This document shows positions 26,754-35,803 of a DNA stretch of 64,000 nt, piece after piece; the first letter of the stretch is position 1; each line of letters begins with the position of its first letter. The stretch is taken from assembly GCA_035249985.1 (NCBI GenBank), contig DATFFP010000008.1:4216-68215 (forward strand). The letters are read 5' to 3'. Below the pieces are notes generated by a model, which searched no databases, was not told the DNA's origin, and saw only the letters and a list, made by a program, of their open reading frames with translations. The translations under genes were made by a program, and so were the position numbers. Origin of the DNA: JAICNG01 sp035249985 (lineage in GTDB: Bacteria; Gemmatimonadota; Gemmatimonadetes; Gemmatimonadales; Gemmatimonadaceae).

Positions 26754-26835
26754 TCGAGGTGTCGAGGATGTCCAGGTGACCGAGGTAACGTCGTTGCCTT
26801 TCCTCGATCACCTCGACATCCTCGACACCTCGATC
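26752..26835. repeat. Inverted repeat of GTCGAGGTG units (element B)
   Basis: Arms 26752-26785 and 26802-26835 match at about 30 of 34 positions. They contain four units of about 9 bp (gtcgaggtg, gtcgaggat, gtccaggtg, accgaggta). The 16-nt loop is TAACGTCGTTGCCTTT. The element starts inside the SnoaL-like stop codon and ends 28 nt before the next start, leaving a normal Shine-Dalgarno (GAGGAG) for that gene. Confidence 0.85.
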
Positions 26836-26863
26836 ACCCTCTTCCAGAACGAGGAGTAGCCAC

Positions 26864-28183
26864 ATGACAGAGGACCTCTCACGCCGCGAGTTTCTGGGAG
26901 TTGGCGCCGTCGTTGCCGGCGCGTCGCTCGTCGGCACCCCGATCATTCCAAGCTCCACGCCATCGTGGCGAGCCCCGCAGGTCGCTCCCAGTAATCGAGT
27001 CCGATTTGGCATCATCGGCGTGGGCATGCAGGGATCGTCCCTGTTGGCCGAGTCGATCAAGTTCGCCGACGTCGAGTGCGTTGCCGCGTGTGATGTCTAC
27101 GACGGACGCCATACGCTCGCGCGGGAGATCGCGCGACCCGACCTGCCGGTCACGCGGCGCTATCAGCAACTGCTCGAGGACAGAAACATCGACTGCGTCA
27201 TCGTCGCCGTGCCGGATCACTGGCACAAGCAGATCGTGCTGGATGCGGTGAGCGCGGGGAAGGACGTCTACGTCGAGAAGCCGATGTCTCACAATCCGGC
27301 CGATGGCGTCGCGATGGTCGAGGCGGCCAGAAAGAGCAAACGCATCGTACAAGTCGGATCGCAGCGCGTCAGCTCGCAAATCTGCGCCAAGGCCAGGGAG
27401 CTGATCTCGCAAGGCACGCTTGGCGATCTGATGATGGTCGAGGCGTGGCTCGGCCGGAACAGCCCGAGTGGCGCGTGGCAGTATCCGCCTCCACCCGATC
27501 TCTCGCCGCAGAACCTCGACTGGAATACCTGGCTCGGGACGGCCCCAAAGCGCCCCTTCGATCCCATCCTCTTTGCGCGGTGGCGCGCGTGGAAGGAATA
27601 CGGTACGGGCGTCGCCGGCGACCTGCTCGTCCACCTGGTGAGCGGCTTCATCTTCATGACGGGACTGAACCAGCCGCCGACGCAAGCGATGGCGGTCGGG
27701 GGGATTCGACGGTGGAAGGACGGGCGCAACACGCCCGATGTCCAGCTCGTCCAGTACTACTACGGTGACCTTCCGGTCTCGATGCGCCTCAACCTGGGCA
27801 CCTCGATCGAGGAGACGTATCGATTCCACGGATCGAAGGGCCTGCTCGAGGTGACGGCGTCGTCAGTGACCTTCTCGCCACAGGTCGGGACGGATCAATC
27901 CCCCAGCTACTACGCTAGCAGCTTTCCGCGGGCGTTGCGCGAGGCCTACTTCGCGAAATGGCACGCGGAGAACGATCCCAAGCCGGGCCAGTCGCCGCTG
28001 TCCGAGGTGATTTCCTTCCGCGGTCCCGGCTACAACGACATTCGGCCGCACCTCTGGAATTTCTTCGACGCGGTGCGCACGCGGAAACCGGTGGTGGAAG
28101 ACGCGGTGTTCGGCCACAACGCCGCGCTCGCGTGTCACATGGCCAATGAATCGTATTACCGGCGGGATGCGGTGTCGGCGTAG
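26864..28183 (+). CDS. Tat-exported Gfo/Idh/MocA-family oxidoreductase
   Basis: 439 residues. A twin-arginine signal (SRREFLGVGAVVAGASLVG) shows export of a folded protein. The Rossmann domain has FGIIGVGMQGSSLL, VACDVYDGR and the EKP motif (YVEKPMSHNP). The C-terminal domain carries GTGVAGDLLVHLVSG. Secreted members with this layout are usually NAD-dependent glycoside-processing or sugar oxidoreductases that keep the cofactor bound. The Shine-Dalgarno GAGGAG lies before the ATG. It is convergent with the sensor kinase across element F. Confidence 0.92.
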   Translation: MTEDLSRREFLGVGAVVAGASLVGTPIIPSSTPSWRAPQVAPSNRVRFGIIGVGMQGSSLLAESIKFADVECVAACDVYDGRHTLAREIARPDLPVTRRYQQLLEDRNIDCVIVAVPDHWHKQIVLDAVSAGKDVYVEKPMSHNPADGVAMVEAARKSKRIVQVGSQRVSSQICAKARELISQGTLGDLMMVEAWLGRNSPSGAWQYPPPPDLSPQNLDWNTWLGTAPKRPFDPILFARWRAWKEYGTGVAGDLLVHLVSGFIFMTGLNQPPTQAMAVGGIRRWKDGRNTPDVQLVQYYYGDLPVSMRLNLGTSIEETYRFHGSKGLLEVTASSVTFSPQVGTDQSPSYYASSFPRALREAYFAKWHAENDPKPGQSPLSEVISFRGPGYNDIRPHLWNFFDAVRTRKPVVEDAVFGHNAALACHMANESYYRRDAVSA

Positions 28184-28184
28184 G

Positions 28185-28250
28185 TGCGAAGGCGCTGAAG
28201 GCGCTGAAGGCGCTGAGGAGTAGCAGCTCAGCGCCTCCAGCGCCCTTGCA
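28185..28250. repeat. Inverted repeat of GAAGGCGCT units (element F) between convergent genes
   Basis: Three GAAGGCGCT units follow TGC on the left. Two related units (AAGGGCGCT and GGAGGCGCT when reverse-complemented) form the right arm, with AGGAGTAGCAGCT around the loop. It fills the 69-bp gap between two convergent stop codons, so a bidirectional terminator role is plausible. The unit is related to that of element E. Confidence 0.85.
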
Positions 28251-28252
28251 TC

Positions 28253-30580
28253 CTAGCCCACCGGCAGCGTAAAGAAAAAGCTGCTTCCTGCGCCACACAC
28301 GCTCTCGACCCAGATCTTCCCGCCGTGCGCCTCGACGATCCCCTTCGCGATCGCGAGGCCGAGGCCGATGCCGCGGTGGTCGCGTCGGTTCGCCTGCCAG
28401 AACTGCCCAAAGATGTGCGGGAGATGCTCGGCGGCGATCCCCGGGCCCGTATCGCGCACCTCGAATTGCACGACGTCCTGACCACTCTTGCACCGTATGA
28501 TGACCTGCCCTCCCTTGGGCGTGAACTTGATCGCGTTGCCGATCAGGTTGGAGAACACCTGCTGAATGCGATGTGGATCGGCTAACACGGGAGGCGGCTC
28601 GTCGCCCTCTGCGTCCATCACGAGATCCACCGAGCTCGACGTGGCGAGCGAGCGCAGCGTTTCGACCGCCTCGAGGATGATCGACCGCGAGGACATACGA
28701 CGCGGCTCGACGGCGAGCCGCCCGCTCTCCATGCGCTTCACGTCCAGCAAGTCCTGCACGAGCCGGTTCATCCGTTCGCCGGCGCGTTGGACGATCGCTG
28801 CATGACGATACGTCTGCGAGTCGGGGGGAGATGAACCGGCGAGGAGCTCCGCCGCCATGAGCATCGTGTTGAGCGGATTGCGCAAGTCATGCGCGACGAC
28901 GCCGAGCATCTGATCGCGCGACCGCGTTGCTTGCTCACTCTCGTGATAGAGACGCGCATTCTCGACAGCGAGCGCGGCGCGCCGTGCGAGCTCCTCGGCC
29001 AGCTCCAGATCCCGCTCATCGTAACGCCGCGTATCGTCCGTCGTATACCACACCAGCGCGCCAATGATCTTCTCCCCCAGCTTCAACGGCACGCAGGCAA
29101 CCGACGTCGGCGCCAGTGCGAGGATGACCGCTTCATGCTCTGCATCCAGGGCGTGCTGCGCGACGAGCCTTTGGTCGATCTCGCGGATGAGCGTCGGCTC
29201 TCCCTCGACCAGAGCACGATGCAAATGCGGAACGAGCGGTGAGCCAGCGCGCACCCACTTCATGATATGGTGCAGCAGCTGCTCCTTCTCCGGATCTGCA
29301 TGCGCGATGCCCAGTCGCTGGATGGCGCCATTCCGGTCCAGAATGTCGACCGTACAGAAGTCCGCCACTGCCGGCACGGCGAGCTGCGCCAGCTTGGCAA
29401 GCGTCGTGTGATAGTCGAACGACGCGCCGAGCACTCGGCTGGCGTCCGCGAGAAATGCCGCGCGACGCTGCTCGGCCTCGGCGGCGGATCGCCGAGTCTG
29501 CTCCTCGATGAGCTTGCGCGCGGTGATCTCCGCCTCGTGCTGCTCGGTGATGTCCTGCCCCGCGCCAATGATTTGCGCGGGCGCGCCCGCCTCATCCAGG
29601 ACCACGCGTCCCTCGACGCTGAAGACGCGTACCTCGGCCGGCGGACGTACGATGCGATGCTTGACCTTGAAGCTCCGCCCCTGCGTGACGGCCGTGTCGA
29701 TCGTCTCGCGAACGAGATCGAAGTCCTCCGGGTGGACGCGCTGGAGAATTAGTCCGGGTGAGAGGGAGGAGTTGGGCTCGAATCCGTAAATGCGGTAGAG
29801 CTCGTCCGACCCACGAAGCTCGTTCGTGCCGATGTCCCACACGAAGCTGCCGACGTGTGCAATGGATTGCGCTTCCGCCAGCTGAGCTTCGCGACTGCGA
29901 AGCTCCGCCTCGACAAGCTGCCGCTGGCGGACGTCCTCGCGAAGCGCCTCCTCCACGCGGTTGCGGTAGATCGCCGCGCCCAGTGTCGCCGCCGCGGCCC
30001 GCAGCGCCGAGATCGTGGCGCGTGCCCACTCACGGTCGCTGGCATCGTGCGCGAAGCCGAGAAACCCCCACCAGGCTTCACCTACGAACACAGGAACGAC
30101 GGCTACCGAGCGAAGGCCGAGCGACTCGAAGTAGGGCCGCTCGGACGGAGGAAACGAGGACACCGGACCGTCGAAAACATCGCCGTGCTCCAGACCGGCC
30201 CACCGCGCGAGCCCTCTGGAAACGGGGGCGAACTCGCGACGATCGGGATGGTCGGCGAATGGCTCCAATCCCTGCGCGACCCACTCATGTTGCAGTCGCA
30301 TCCACAGCGTGCCGTCCTGATCCCGGTGGCCGGCGAAGAGGTAGACGCGGCTGACCTCAGCCGCGCTTCCCAGGCGGGCGAGCACGTCGCGAATGTCGCG
30401 ATCCCAGTTCGCGGTGCCGAGGAATCGCGCGGCCGCGTAGGAAACCGCGTTGAGAATCGCCTCGCGTCGGCGAATCGCCGCCTCGAGACCGAGCACACGC
30501 GGATCGTCCAGCGCGGCGAGATTCGGCACCATGAACTCGGCGGTAACCGATCCCACGCCGCGCTCGATACTTTCATTCAT
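28253..30580 (-). CDS. Soluble hybrid-input sensor histidine kinase (GAF-PAS-GAF-HisKA-HATPase)
   Basis: 775 residues, no transmembrane segment. Domains in order: GAF (about 40-190, EVSRVYLFAGHRDQDG), PAS/PAC (about 215-330, HVGSFVWDIGTNELRGSDELYRI type, ending in ITEQHEAEI), a second GAF (about 355-515), HisKA with phosphoaccepting His in VVAHDLRNPLNTML (near 545), and HATPase with NLIGNAIKFTP, DTGPGI and GIGLGLAIAKGI. It senses an unidentified cytoplasmic signal and has no receiver gene beside it, so it is an orphan kinase. I chose the ATG at 30580; a GTG at 30589 is possible. Confidence 0.92.
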   Translation of the reverse strand: MNESIERGVGSVTAEFMVPNLAALDDPRVLGLEAAIRRREAILNAVSYAAARFLGTANWDRDIRDVLARLGSAAEVSRVYLFAGHRDQDGTLWMRLQHEWVAQGLEPFADHPDRREFAPVSRGLARWAGLEHGDVFDGPVSSFPPSERPYFESLGLRSVAVVPVFVGEAWWGFLGFAHDASDREWARATISALRAAAATLGAAIYRNRVEEALREDVRQRQLVEAELRSREAQLAEAQSIAHVGSFVWDIGTNELRGSDELYRIYGFEPNSSLSPGLILQRVHPEDFDLVRETIDTAVTQGRSFKVKHRIVRPPAEVRVFSVEGRVVLDEAGAPAQIIGAGQDITEQHEAEITARKLIEEQTRRSAAEAEQRRAAFLADASRVLGASFDYHTTLAKLAQLAVPAVADFCTVDILDRNGAIQRLGIAHADPEKEQLLHHIMKWVRAGSPLVPHLHRALVEGEPTLIREIDQRLVAQHALDAEHEAVILALAPTSVACVPLKLGEKIIGALVWYTTDDTRRYDERDLELAEELARRAALAVENARLYHESEQATRSRDQMLGVVAHDLRNPLNTMLMAAELLAGSSPPDSQTYRHAAIVQRAGERMNRLVQDLLDVKRMESGRLAVEPRRMSSRSIILEAVETLRSLATSSSVDLVMDAEGDEPPPVLADPHRIQQVFSNLIGNAIKFTPKGGQVIIRCKSGQDVVQFEVRDTGPGIAAEHLPHIFGQFWQANRRDHRGIGLGLAIAKGIVEAHGGKIWVESVCGAGSSFFFTLPVG

Positions 30581-30952
30581 GCGAGCCACCCGCGCGCGAT
30601 GACGTGGCGTATCGCGGCCGCGAGCCTCGGTGAAGGAATCGTGCGCTGACGTGCGTCATAGTGTAGCGCTTATCGAGCCTCGGCGCACGAACGGAGATGT
30701 TCGCAAAGGGACGTGCCACCCCCGGCCAGGATCGATGAGGCGGGCGAAGGCGGACGGGCAACGTGGGTTGTTCGGACGATGGCGCGCCGCGAGAACGCGG
30801 CAGCACGGTGAGCTTCAGGAGTATGTGCATTTTCGAGCGCGATGGAAAGCTCTTTTCGCGGCTCCCCCCGTCGAGGGGTCAGGTGATCGAGGCGAGACAA
30901 CGACATTCCCTCGATCACCTCGACGCCCTGGACACCCTCCCCTATCTCAGCC
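30581..30952. other. Non-coding stretch between sensor kinase and cysteine synthase
   Basis: This 372-bp stretch has no open frame with protein-like composition. Its right part holds element C (30873-30939), just beyond the cysteine synthase stop. Its left part must hold the sensor kinase promoter, which I cannot locate. Nothing else is recognised. Confidence 0.6.
30873..30939. repeat. Inverted repeat of GTCGAGGTG units (element C)
   Basis: A perfect 12-nt core AGGTGATCGAGG (30881-30892) pairs with CCTCGATCACCT (30909-30920). Weaker pairing continues outward with one bulge. The 16-nt loop CGAGACAACGACATTC resembles the complement of the element B loop. It lies 14 nt beyond the cysteine synthase stop on the reverse strand and may terminate that transcript. 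Confidence 0.75.
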
Positions 30953-31993
30953 TCAGATCGATGCCGCGACGGTGCGCGACGCGATCGCGGCCTCCTCTTC
31001 CGTCATCTCCGCCGGAATATCCGCGAAGAGCGGGGTGCTGAGATACCGTTCGCCCGTGTCAGGGAGCATGCAGAGGATCCCGGAGCCCTTTGGAGCGTCG
31101 GCCGCGACCTGGATCGCGCCTGCGAAGGTGGCTCCGGCCGAAACCCCGACGAAAATGCCTTCCTGCTGCGCGAGCTGACGGCTCCACTTCATCGCTTCGG
31201 GCGCCGGAATCGTGAGAACCCGATCCACGAGTCCCATGTCTACCGCGTCGGCGGCGAGCTTGGGGATGAAGTCCGGGCTCCATCCCTGGATTGGATGCGG
31301 CTTCCAGGATGGATGCCTCGACGCGGGTGATCCGTCATGTTTGCGCTCCTGCTTCGTCCCACTGGTCAGCATCGGGGCATCAGCCGGTTCGCACACGATG
31401 ACCTTCGTCTCCGGGCGCTCCTGGTCCAGCACGCGCCCGACTCCCTTGAGCGTGCCGCCCGTCCCGATCCCGGTGACCCAATAGTCGAGCCGCTCGCCGG
31501 CGAAATCCGTGACGATCTCGCGAGCCGTCGTACGCGAATGGAACTCCGCGTTCGCCTCATTTTCGAACTGGCGCGTGAGGAACCAGCCGTTCGCCTCGGC
31601 GAGCTCGACGGCCTTCCGCACCATTCCGGTGCCGCCCTCGGGTGCCGGCGTGAGGATGACCTTTGCGCCCAGAAACCGCATCAATCGGCGGCGCTCGACG
31701 CTGAAGCTCTCGGCCATCGTGACGACGAGCGGATAGCCCTTCTGCGCGCACACCATCGCCAGGCCGATGCCGGTGTTGCCACTCGTCGCCTCGATCACCG
31801 TTTGCCCGGGCTTGAGCGCGCCCGACCGCTCCGCGTCCTCGATCACGCCCAGGGCAAGACGATCCTTGACCGAGCCGAGCGGGTTGAACGCCTCGATTTT
31901 GACGTAGAGCGTGACGTGCTTCGGTGCGAGCTTGTTGATGCGGACGACTGGGGTATTGCCGATGGTCTCGAGGATGCTGGTAAATCGCGACAT
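30953..31993 (-). CDS. cysK: Cysteine synthase (O-acetylserine sulfhydrylase)
   Basis: 346 residues. It is a PLP fold type II enzyme: the Schiff-base lysine is Lys43 in NPLGSVKDR, the substrate loop is EATSGNTGIG, and the phosphate-binding loop is GTGGTLKGVGR. It makes cysteine from O-acetylserine and sulfide. The segment after CEPADAPMLTSG carries an insertion of about 15 residues (KQERKHDGSPASRHPSWKPH) relative to the usual short loop before IQGWSPDFIP. This might alter complex formation with serine acetyltransferase. The ATG at 31993 gives the standard start; the frame is open further through repeat DNA. Confidence 0.93.
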   Translation of the reverse strand: MSRFTSILETIGNTPVVRINKLAPKHVTLYVKIEAFNPLGSVKDRLALGVIEDAERSGALKPGQTVIEATSGNTGIGLAMVCAQKGYPLVVTMAESFSVERRRLMRFLGAKVILTPAPEGGTGMVRKAVELAEANGWFLTRQFENEANAEFHSRTTAREIVTDFAGERLDYWVTGIGTGGTLKGVGRVLDQERPETKVIVCEPADAPMLTSGTKQERKHDGSPASRHPSWKPHPIQGWSPDFIPKLAADAVDMGLVDRVLTIPAPEAMKWSRQLAQQEGIFVGVSAGATFAGAIQVAADAPKGSGILCMLPDTGERYLSTPLFADIPAEMTEEEAAIASRTVAASI

Positions 31994-32071
31994 GTGAGAA
32001 CTCGATGGGTGCGGTGGAAAATGAACGATATCACTGGGCGACGTGTTCCTTCGTGAAAAAGTCGTAAAGTC

Positions 32072-32259
32072 GAAAAGCGGAACCGCAGATTTACACAGAG
32101 GGACGAGTCGCTCGGTTTCATAAACCCTCAATGCCCTCGTCCAAATAACCGCGGATACCTCCACAGCATTGGGCCAATCTGCGGTTATTCGGACGAGGGA
32201 TACACGCCAAGCCTATCCAACTCGTCGTCCCTCCGTGTTCATCTGCGGTTCCGCTTTTC
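32072..32259. repeat. Nested double inverted repeat (element K) with CGCAGAT/CGCGGAT motif
   Basis: Outer arms 32072-32106 and 32225-32259 match at 32 of 35 positions. Inside them, inner arms 32134-32156 and 32177-32199 match at 21 of 23. Both arm pairs contain ACCGC[A/G]GAT, so the same motif appears four times. The element lies upstream of cysteine synthase and downstream of the serine hydrolase, both reverse-strand genes. Confidence 0.9.
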
Positions 32260-32272
32260 TCACCCCGCCGCA

Positions 32273-33499
32273 TCAGCGCCCTTTCACGGCCGCCAGCACG
32301 CGCCTGACGAGCTCGTCCGTCGCGTTTCGCTCGATCCACCGCGCCACGATCACGAGGTCGTGCTCCGGATCGACGTAGACCATGTTGGTTCCCGAGCCCA
32401 TGTGCGCGAAGGCTGACGCGGGCGCGCTTGGCAGGAACTTGCGATCGGTATTCACGAACCAGTTCATGAAACCGTAGGTCGGTTGCACCGGCGTCGGGGT
32501 GAGCGCCAGGCGCACCCACGTTTCCGACAGAAGCTGCCGGTCCTTCCACTTTCCGCGGCGAAGCGTCAGATAGCCGAAGCGCGCCTGGTCGCGAGCACTG
32601 ATGAACATCCCGCCGCCCCAATGACCGCCACCGCTCACCGACTGCACGCCGACGCCGTCGAGCAGGATCCACGAGTTGTCGTACCCGAACCAGCGCCAGG
32701 TCTGCGAGGCCCCAATGGGATCCATCACGAGCTCCTTCAGCACGTGCGGGAGCGGGCGGCGCCAGACGTTGAGCGCCGCGAGCGCGAGAACGTTGACGCG
32801 CACGTCGTTGTACTCGTATGCGCTTCCCGGCTCGTGCCGCGCGCGGGTGCGCCACTGAGATGGTTCGCCCGTCGGCCGGTCGGCCCACTCTGGCTTCCCC
32901 CAGAGCGTGCCTTCCCAGTCGCTCGTCTGCCGGAGAAGATGATCCCAGGTGATCTTGCGGTTGTGCGGCGTGTCGAAGGGCAGCATTGCCGACTCCCCGC
33001 CGGCGTCCACAGGGCGAGCTCCGTTTGCGGCCAGTGCAATCAGCACCACGGGAGCCATGTAATCGGCCACGCGGTCCTGAACGCTGTGGATGAGGCCTCG
33101 GTCGAGCGCGAGACCAACCGTGGTCGAGAGAAAGCTCTTCGTCACGCTGAAGGTCATGTCGACGCGGTGTGGATCGCCCCACTCGGCGACGATGTAGCCG
33201 TGCCGCAGGATGATGCCCGTCGCGTCGCCGCGCGTCTTGAACGGACCGATTCCCTCACCGAATGGCTCGCGGCCGAAGCTCTGGTAGTGCGCGGCCTCGA
33301 GGTCGCGCGGCCCCTTGGTCTCGCTCGCCTTGGCAAAGGCGATCGCCTCGTCGAGCAGCCGCGCATCCAGGCCGACCTGTGCCGGCGCGCGACGTTGCCA
33401 GTCGTCGCCGGCCCCGGGGTAATAGGTGGTCTGTGATGCGACTGCGGCGGGCGCAAGGAGCATGCTCGCCACAACGAGGATGCGAGTGGTGCGGCGCAT
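32273..33499 (-). CDS. Exported class-C beta-lactamase-like serine hydrolase
   Basis: 408 residues. A signal peptide (cleavage near VASQT) precedes a penicillin-binding-protein-like fold: SVTK at 118-121 (nucleophile Ser118, Lys121) and the tyrosine motif YEYNDV. HMGSGTNMVYVDP replaces the usual KTG box. Relatives include esterases, D-aminopeptidases and beta-lactamases; the sequence does not decide. A Shine-Dalgarno (AAGGAGGAAT on the reverse strand) precedes the ATG, just inside element G. Confidence 0.88.
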   Translation of the reverse strand: MRRTTRILVVASMLLAPAAVASQTTYYPGAGDDWQRRAPAQVGLDARLLDEAIAFAKASETKGPRDLEAAHYQSFGREPFGEGIGPFKTRGDATGIILRHGYIVAEWGDPHRVDMTFSVTKSFLSTTVGLALDRGLIHSVQDRVADYMAPVVLIALAANGARPVDAGGESAMLPFDTPHNRKITWDHLLRQTSDWEGTLWGKPEWADRPTGEPSQWRTRARHEPGSAYEYNDVRVNVLALAALNVWRRPLPHVLKELVMDPIGASQTWRWFGYDNSWILLDGVGVQSVSGGGHWGGGMFISARDQARFGYLTLRRGKWKDRQLLSETWVRLALTPTPVQPTYGFMNWFVNTDRKFLPSAPASAFAHMGSGTNMVYVDPEHDLVIVARWIERNATDELVRRVLAAVKGR

Positions 33500-33512
33500 A
33501 ATTCCTCCTTTG

Positions 33513-33613
33513 GAACGGCAAAGATGACAGAATTCAGAATAGAGAATTCAGAATTCAGCAGTCGTTACTGTATTCTGTATTCTGTATTCTGAATTCTGTC
33601 ATCTTTGCCGTTC
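33513..33613. repeat. A+T-rich inverted repeat with 7-bp units (element G)
   Basis: Arms 33513-33558 and 33568-33613 are 46 nt. The outer 29 nt are perfectly complementary. The inner part is built of CAGAATT and CAGAATA units of 7 bp (CTGTATT three times on the right). The loop is only 9 nt. It fills the gap between the S9 peptidase stop and the serine hydrolase start and is far richer in A+T than its surroundings. Confidence 0.93.
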
Positions 33614-33620
33614 TGAACTC

Positions 33621-35642
33621 CTACGGCGCCTCAGCTACAGCTTCCTTGGGCGTGTACCGCTCGAACCACGACCTGAGATAGAGCTGCGTCCTCATGAAGT
33701 TCGAGGGCTTCGACGACGTGCCGTGGTACTCCTCGTTGAAGCGCACCATCGCCGTCGGCACTTTCCGGTATTTCAGCGCCTGATAGTACTCCTCGGTCTG
33801 CGAGATCGGCGTGCGCAGGTCGAGCACGCCTGTCATCAGCATCGTCGGCGTCTTCACGTTGCCGACGTACATGAGAGGCGAAAGCTTGAGGTAGAGCGAC
33901 GGATCTTCCCAGGGCGGATTCGGAAACCGGTTGTAGCCCCAGAGGTTGATGTCCGTCGTGCCGGCGAAGCTGAGCCAGTTGGTTACGGGGCAGTTGGCCG
34001 ACGCCGCCGCGAACCGGTCGGTGTGGCCGACGATCCACGACGTGAGCACGCCGCCACCGCTGCACCCGTAGACGAACATCTTCTTCGCGTCGACATACCC
34101 GCGAGCCAGGACGCTGTCGACCGCCACCATGAGATCGTCGTAGTCCTTGCTGGGATAGGCATGTTTGATGGCATTGCCGAACGCGCTTCCGTACCCGGTG
34201 CTGCCGCGCGGGTTCGTATAGAGCACGACGTACCCGTTTGCGGCGTGCTCCTGCCATCCGAAGTTGAACCCGACGTTGTACATGGCGTGCGGTCCCCCGT
34301 GAATCACCAGCATCATGGGGTACTTGCGACGGGGGTCGAAGTCCGGCGGCTTCACGATCCAGCCCTGAATGCGGAAGTCGTCCACCGACTTCACCCACAG
34401 CTCCTCGACGGCGCCTAACGTCCGGCCGGCGAGGACGTCTTCGTTGACGCTCGTCAGGCGCCGGATCGTGCCGGGCGTCCTGAGCGCGAACGTCACGACG
34501 TCGGTCGGCGCCTGGAAGGTGCTCTGGAGCCCGACCGCGGTCGCTCCGCGGATGTCGGTGACCGAGAGCACGTGCGTTCCGCTCGTGACCGCGCGCGGCT
34601 CCCCGCGCAACGGGGCGAACCACAGGTTGCGCGAGCCCTTGTCGTCGACGGTGAAGTAAATCCCCGATCCGTCGGCCGCCCACTCGAGCTGCTGGGGGGA
34701 GCGATCGAGCGACGCCGTGAGTGCGCGCGGGCTCGAGCCGTCGGCGTTCATGACGTAGAGCGTCGCGTCGCGCCAGGTGTCGTCGGTCCAGTCGAATCCG
34801 GTGTATGCGATCAGCCGACCGTCCGGCGAGACGACGGGATTACCATCGGGACCCTTCCGGGTGGTGAGCTGCTTCACCTCGCCCGACGTCACGTCCACTG
34901 CGTAGACTTCGCTCTCGTTGTACTTGTAGTCGGCGTCTGGATCGCGCAGCGCGCCGAACACCAGGCGTCGGCCGTCGGGGCTCCATCGTGCCGGCCCGTG
35001 CTCGAAGTCGCCACTCGTCAGCTGCCGAGGCGTTCCGCCATCGGCCGGAACGACGAAGAGATGTCGGTAGCCGTCGTCGACGTAACCCTGCCTATCGAGT
35101 CGATAGCGGAAGCGGGTAACGACGCGGGGCGCCTCCGTCCACTTCGCGCCCTTGGGTGCCGCTGGCATCCCGATGTCCCACTTCTCCTTGCTGAGGACCA
35201 GCATACGGAACGCGAGCGACTTGCCGTCGGGCGACCACTCCAGGTCCGCCGGCGACTCCGTGACCCGCGTCAACTGCGTCGTTCCACCCTCGGCATCCAT
35301 CCATCGTACGAAGAGCTGCGTCCCCGTCGGCTCGCCCTTGGCGAGGTAGGCGAGACGCGTCCCATCGGGTGACCATTTCGGGCTCGAGCCGTTGACGAGG
35401 AAGCGATTCCTCGAGCCGTCGGCATTCATTATCCACAGCGATGCTTCCCACCGGTCGTTGAGCTTGTCGACCCAGCGGCGCGTGTAGACGACGTGACGCC
35501 CGTCTGGTGAGAGCTGCGGATCGGCAACGTCCTCCCATTCCAGATAATCGGCAAGCGCGAGCCGCTTGGCCGGCGCTTGTGCCGTGAGGGAGGTGGCAAC
35601 GACGAGGGACGCGAGTAGTGCGGTGAGACGGAGGGTAGGCAT
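33621..35642 (-). CDS. Secreted S9-family (prolyl oligopeptidase-like) peptidase
   Basis: 673 residues with a signal peptide ending at TAQ. Residues about 30-400 form WD40/TolB-like blades with repeated SPDGR motifs (DPQLSPDGRHVVY, WSPDGTRLAYL, VSPDGRLIAYTG). The C-terminal catalytic domain has HGGPHAMYNVGF, PRGSTGYG, the nucleophile in VYGCSGGGVLTSW, and late Asp and His residues in VLDLRTPISQTEEYYQ and EEYHGTSS. It would cleave short peptides outside the cytoplasm, like acylaminoacyl peptidases. Its upstream region holds element D, shared with the divergent amine oxidase. Confidence 0.93.
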   Translation of the reverse strand: MPTLRLTALLASLVVATSLTAQAPAKRLALADYLEWEDVADPQLSPDGRHVVYTRRWVDKLNDRWEASLWIMNADGSRNRFLVNGSSPKWSPDGTRLAYLAKGEPTGTQLFVRWMDAEGGTTQLTRVTESPADLEWSPDGKSLAFRMLVLSKEKWDIGMPAAPKGAKWTEAPRVVTRFRYRLDRQGYVDDGYRHLFVVPADGGTPRQLTSGDFEHGPARWSPDGRRLVFGALRDPDADYKYNESEVYAVDVTSGEVKQLTTRKGPDGNPVVSPDGRLIAYTGFDWTDDTWRDATLYVMNADGSSPRALTASLDRSPQQLEWAADGSGIYFTVDDKGSRNLWFAPLRGEPRAVTSGTHVLSVTDIRGATAVGLQSTFQAPTDVVTFALRTPGTIRRLTSVNEDVLAGRTLGAVEELWVKSVDDFRIQGWIVKPPDFDPRRKYPMMLVIHGGPHAMYNVGFNFGWQEHAANGYVVLYTNPRGSTGYGSAFGNAIKHAYPSKDYDDLMVAVDSVLARGYVDAKKMFVYGCSGGGVLTSWIVGHTDRFAAASANCPVTNWLSFAGTTDINLWGYNRFPNPPWEDPSLYLKLSPLMYVGNVKTPTMLMTGVLDLRTPISQTEEYYQALKYRKVPTAMVRFNEEYHGTSSKPSNFMRTQLYLRSWFERYTPKEAVAEAP

Positions 35643-35683
35643 GGGACCCTCGGGGAAGGGGAGTCTCTATTCTGGCGCCTGAA

Positions 35684-35802
35684 GCCGAGGATGTCGAGGT
35701 CGTCGAGAGTGTCGAGGTGGTCGAGGTGCGCACGACACGACCTTCGAGCAGATTGAGAACCTTGATCACCTCGACGACCTCGACATTCCCGACATCCTCG
35801 GC
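35684..35802. repeat. Inverted repeat of GTCGAGGTG units (element D) between divergent genes
   Basis: Arms 35684-35727 and 35759-35802 are 44 nt, five 9-bp units each. Both contain GCCGAGGAT, GTCGAGGTC and GTCGAGGTG, but in a shifted order, so pairing is strong at the ends and weaker in the middle. The right arm ends 1 nt before the GTG of the amine oxidase. The region must also hold two divergent promoters. Confidence 0.88.
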
Positions 35803-35803
35803 C

